DNA of 64,000 bases from the NCBI GenBank assembly GCA_032622095.1, contig CP136068.1, forward strand, positions 115,991,509 through 116,055,508, written 5' to 3'. The translations under genes were made by a program, and so were the position numbers. This DNA is from Siphonodentalium dalli. Taxonomy: Eukaryota; Mollusca; Scaphopoda; Gadilida; Siphonodentaliidae. A model generated the notes under the pieces. That model saw nothing but the letters and a program-made list of their open reading frames with translations. It ran no database searches and was not told the DNA's origin. Numbering within the stretch: the stretch's first letter is position 1; each line of letters starts with the position of its first letter. Positions 60,091 to 64,000 of the stretch are shown in pieces.

Positions 60091-61392
60091 GGGGGGGGGG
60101 GTCGGAAAATATATCCGGGCACGTATGATCATTTTAATTTGTTCCGGCCTCGGACCACCCACCCACCCAATTTCTTGCGTTTCCGGCCTTTTTTTTCCAG
60201 GCAATTTTGGACACCCATCCTTTTTTTTCCGTTTCAGGAATTTTTTCCGGTCAGTTTTGGACACCCATCCCCTAAATAGTTTATTGCGCGAGATTTTAAT
60301 AGAACAGTGCATAATGAAGATAACGATACTATTTGAATTTATCATATAAGTGTCATTAATCAAGAAATGTGTCAACATAATCACATTTCTATAGGGATAG
60401 ATAGAGTGCCAAAGTTTTTATTAACATTCATTTTCATAAAATATAGTCACATGATCTAGTCACATAATCACATTTGAGTATTCTACAGACTACATGGTAC
60501 AACACATTTCAAATTATTTGATATTTCGATATTTGCTATGTGATATTTTGCTTGAACCAAATTGTTTATCAAAACATGTGGAAATACATACAACTGTTCA
60601 TCCCAGTTCATCCCAGTTTGAAGAATAATGCTAATACCAAACATAACCATGATATACCCGCATGACTCTTCTTGGGGCATCTCAGAAACCAGAACTGAGG
60701 AAACATGTTATAGCGTGTAATGGCAGGCTGGTAGCCATGCCACTGCCTGAAGTAATAAGCTTCGTAATAATTGGGAATAACATATGGATGGATAGCCCAA
60801 TCTCACTTATTTTTTGCTCACGATATCAGTGATGATAAAATCTTTGTTACTGTGATTAACATTACAAGCTGATCCACATTAACTTGGAAAACAATTTGAA
60901 ATTGTTCAAGCTGGCCCGGCTGGCCTTCAATTTATATGTTAAGATTTTATGTCTTACGATGTAAAAAGTCTATTTTATTCCATTATTTATTATATCTTTA
61001 TTTCCATGTCACATATGGTCAAGTGTGCTTTCATTTTATTGCTTATATTTCAGCTGAGTTCTGCATAGTTATTCTTATTTTGTTGTATCAGTAGATGGAA
61101 TCCTGATTAAATTTTATTTTTCCAATAGCGCAGTTTCTTGTTCTATCAAGTTGAATTAGGTTATTGTTGGCCATTGTGCAACTGATCCAACTTCTGGTAA
61201 CCTCTATATATAGTATAGCATTGCTATTAACTATATATGACCTGTTTCTGTTCAAAACACATCAAAATAAGACTCAATAACAGAAATTGAAAAAAAAATT
61301 GGCACATGGAAAAAACTGCTTTTCGGACCCGAGAGACACCCACCCACCCCATCATACGTGCCTGGAAATTTTTTCCGACCCCCCCCCCCCCC
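60091..61392. mobile_element. Element with poly-G/poly-C inverted ends
   Basis: It starts with 11 G, then TCGGAAAATATATCCGGGCA and 'cgtatgat'. It ends with 'atcatacgtgcctgg', 'aaattttttccga' and a long C run (about 61376-61392). 'ccacccacccaccc' near 60160 and 'cacccacccacccc' near 61336 are also placed symmetrically only in part, so this may be two related repeats facing each other rather than one element. Confidence 0.5.
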
Positions 61393-61874
61393 TGAAATGA
61401 TAGTATTTTGTGGCCATTTTCGAAAAAAAAAAATTCCATTGCCCAATTTGGCCACACAGTGTGAACCACGCTGACATCGAATTCATATCTCTAATATTCG
61501 CGGGACCACAAGCCACATTATGGTTTGGCGATATCGAATCCCGCTCCTGTTTTGATCAGTGTGACAGACAAAGTGGTCCACTTTGAGCGTCCATGAACTA
61601 ATTATGAATAGGAAGCCAGACAGCTAATCCACACGAATTCTATTATTATTGCAACAACGGCAGGTATTTACACCACGCTCATCCCGCCACGCTCATCCCA
61701 TATCACCAGAAGTGTTTCCGGGAAATGGTAGATAAATGCTGATATCACATGCGAACGTATTTGTCATCACGTAGGCACGATGTAAGACCTTGGGAGTTAC
61801 ACTAAACCAATTTTAACATTGGTTGTTCGAAGTGTACTATAAATGCTTTATTCTCTGATCCATTAACATTACAG

Positions 61875-62060
61875 GATATTGAGAAAATAGAGTACGTACA
61901 AAAGAATGATAGAATAATTATGTACATCAGCGGGATATATCGGGTGACAACTCCACATGATGTAACGTGCATGGCAGTGCCAGGACGTGGTGACGTGAGA
62001 GTTGAGGCGCGCATTGCCTCCAGATTTGATCAAGATTTCCAACAGTTTGAATTTTCATGA
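61875..62060 (+). CDS. Candidate 3'-terminal coding exon, unknown protein
   Basis: The acceptor 'attaacattacag' at 61862-61874 is followed by 61 codons and TGA (62058-62060). The peptide starts DIEKIEYVQKNDRIIMYISG, continues through VTCMAVPGRGDVRVEARIAS and ends QQFEFS. Composition and codon use look coding (GC-rich third positions in the second half, in contrast to flanks). The frame is open back to about 61808, so the exon could begin earlier. The alternating pattern could belong to a beta-sandwich domain, but I recognise no family. Confidence 0.35.
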   Translation, partial: DIEKIEYVQKNDRIIMYISGIYRVTTPHDVTCMAVPGRGDVRVEARIASRFDQDFQQFEFS

Positions 62061-62118
62061 CTGAAACAACAGAATTTGGAAAATTGGTACTGTAATTTTC
62101 AAATCAATTAAAAAAAAA

Positions 62119-62259
62119 TAAATAACTCTTGTCTAGATTAAGGTTATGCAGTTCTAACCGAAATGTTTGAAGACAAATTCTATAACGCACGTATAGTAAA
62201 TTTGTCTTCAACCTTTCGGTTATAACTCATAATTTGAATCGAAACAAGAGTTATTTATT
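62119..62259. repeat. Foldback sequence
   Basis: Arms 62119-62179 and 62198-62259 are complementary: 'ataactcttgt' with 'acaagagttat', and 'tttgaagacaaa' with 'tttgtcttca'. Spacer about 18 bp. Confidence 0.65.
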
Positions 62260-63645
62260 ATAATTTAATATGCCATTCGCATGAGAACCCCCATATAAGT
62301 AAAAGATAGAAGTAACAGATAAAACGAGCGAAAACTCTTAGATTATATCCGAACAAAACAACGCATGGAGTTAAAAGCCGTCACGCTGTCAATCAGACCT
62401 CTGGTGATCGATTTATTAATTCATCGTGTTGGTTGGCTTGTTGCGTTGTGTGTGTTCCTGTTGGTTGTTCGACTGTTGTTAGTTTTATTTCTTTGCAAGT
62501 CGTGTTGATTTATATTGGTGCATGTGCACCGGAGCTAGCAGTACGGTTATATTGTGGCAAAGCAGTACAACCCGAAGAGATCTGATGCAACATCGGAATT
62601 CCCTTTTAAATCGTTGAACGTACACGTCTGACAAATAGTTTTCGTGTACATTTTCAGACAGGTGGTACAGGCGTGATCTCCGATACATGATCGCCGTCAG
62701 AAATACATATCACCATATTTTTTACCGAAATCTTAACACTAAGTCTTCACCTCGGAAAAAGGAAGACGAACCATAAATCTGTCCATATTCATTAGAAGGG
62801 TTATGCCACTTTTTAGGCTAGAGCTCCTGATGTGAGCTTTCTACTGACGAATCTTATCATATTTCACCATGGGTTGTCGCACTATATACGTGTTAACTTT
62901 CATTTATTTAACATATACATTTATACGTACTACACCATTCACTGATGCATTATGTCTAAATATATATATATATATGATAATCCGTTACACAATATGCACG
63001 CATGCGCATAGAATTATAACATACATGTACTTTGTATATCAACATGATGACGAGATGAATACAATTAAATTGGCCATACCATTCGTTGCTAGCTGTCGAT
63101 TTCTGGGTTGAAATTCAGGTTATCGAGAAATACGCTTGATTGTTAGTTGTGTGACAACTATAGTTATTTATCAGTATTTCGTGAATTGACAGCCTGTGAT
63201 GAAATTATTGTGAAATGTGTCCATCTCAGAAAAAGAGTTGAATATTTTCCTACCTTCAATGAAAACTTTAGAATCTCATTGGCACCATTTGGAGACATTT
63301 CAACCATATTGGTTTGTTTACAATTTTCTGACAGTTGGAAAGTTTGAGTTATCAATTGGAAACTCAAATCGAGGTGTGTAAATAAAGTTACTAATTGAAC
63401 TACTCGATGCATAAATGATGTTTAAACATGCATGTGCGCGTGTTTGTCATAAATATTGAATTCCACTGCCGTTTCGTTAACGTTAATATGCACAATGCGA
63501 TTCGATATCCGCGTATTAGATTGCAACATCAACATTTCTTCAAAGGCCGATTTAGCTGTCAAAATCGATTAATTACTAAATCATAATGCAAATCACTACC
63601 AACTATAGTATAACATTGGCCAAAACGTGTCATATATGTGACCCG
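62260..63645. other. No gene recognised
   Basis: AT-rich. The short frames at 62485-62688, 62869-63111 and 63147-63412 have no recognisable domain. Confidence 0.3.
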
Positions 63646-64000
63646 CCATATCAAATCCAGTCGTAAGTCGGGATGTTTTTACCCTGTGCCAATGCATTCT
63701 CTTATATATGCGAGTCGACCATAGGTCGCCTCGCATATATAAGAGAATGCATTGGCCTAACAATTTTTTACAATTTAAAAAAAAAATTCTTGTATTCTTT
63801 AACAATTTTATAATTTCACCCATACAGAGCCCCAGACAAACATGAGCAGACGACACTCTTCCATATGCTTCTATATATGTGTGGGGCTAAAAACTATGTC
63901 CTAAAAATTGTAAGAAACATTTATTTAAAAAAAATGATAAAAAATTGTTAGGCCAATGCATTCTCTTATATATGCGAGGCGACCTATGGTCGACTCGCAT
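63646..64000. mobile_element. Hairpin element family 2, copy 2 (runs off the window)
   Basis: Collinear with 37548-37900: 'gccatatcaaatccagtcgt', the 69-nt hairpin at 63688-63756, the 'agccccagacaaacatgagc' block and 'cctaaaaattgtaagaaaca'. It extends further to a second 69-nt hairpin that is cut by the window end (63952-64000). The 37.5-kb copy lacks this second hairpin. Confidence 0.65.

Overview
This is a window of animal nuclear DNA. It is AT-rich, almost free of long reading frames, has short exons separated by kilobase introns with GT/AG borders, and is dominated by mobile-element debris, foldback elements, minisatellites and long G/C homopolymers. Several dispersed repeats (for example the 'agctcac...gag' short palindrome followed by 'catcactcc' near 850 and 6300, and the 'agccagggccataactc' repeat near 1030) resemble repeats I associate with bivalve molluscs. 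My best guess is a marine mollusc, probably a bivalve; this is inference.

Host gene: six consecutive exons on the minus strand (51721 down to 39189) encode transmembrane helices 2 to 7 of a class B (secretin-type) G-protein-coupled receptor. All reading phases agree across the five junctions. The sequence most resembles the pigment-dispersing factor receptor (PDFR), the neuropeptide receptor of the circadian system. The extracellular domain and TM1 lie outside the window or were not found. The helix-8 and tail exons are only tentatively placed (32639-32607 and about 29-29.8 kb). One further orphan exon candidate is on the plus strand at 61875-62060.

Mobile elements: 54627-59178 is a decayed 5'-truncated non-LTR retrotransposon. 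It is split by a 1.7 kb TTA-flanked PIF/Harbinger-like non-autonomous element (55321-57043) and runs at its 3' end into a CAT-type microsatellite. A second Harbinger-like copy is at 8689-10021, with a duplicated 5' part at 7676-8127. A 5.4 kb TTA-flanked long-inverted-repeat element fills 19879-25301. Two families of small TTAA-flanked elements (CCCTTTACCC... and CCCTTCCTA...) are scattered through the window, including next to splice sites of the receptor gene. A 384-bp element with a 9-bp target duplication (11940-12323) is nested in another small element, and an hAT-like element with two hairpins lies at 40212-40674.

Tandem arrays: a 47-bp array with about 28 CACGTG boxes (30031-32218, split by a 507-bp insertion), a 28-bp array with three-unit higher-order order (39876-40152), a 30-bp array that reads as a 10-residue repeat (50086-51430), and degenerate satellites at 33100-34800 and 47786-49070. 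A 69-nt hairpin module occurs at least twelve times, in at least two different element families.

No tRNA, rRNA, CRISPR array or intact transposase gene was seen.
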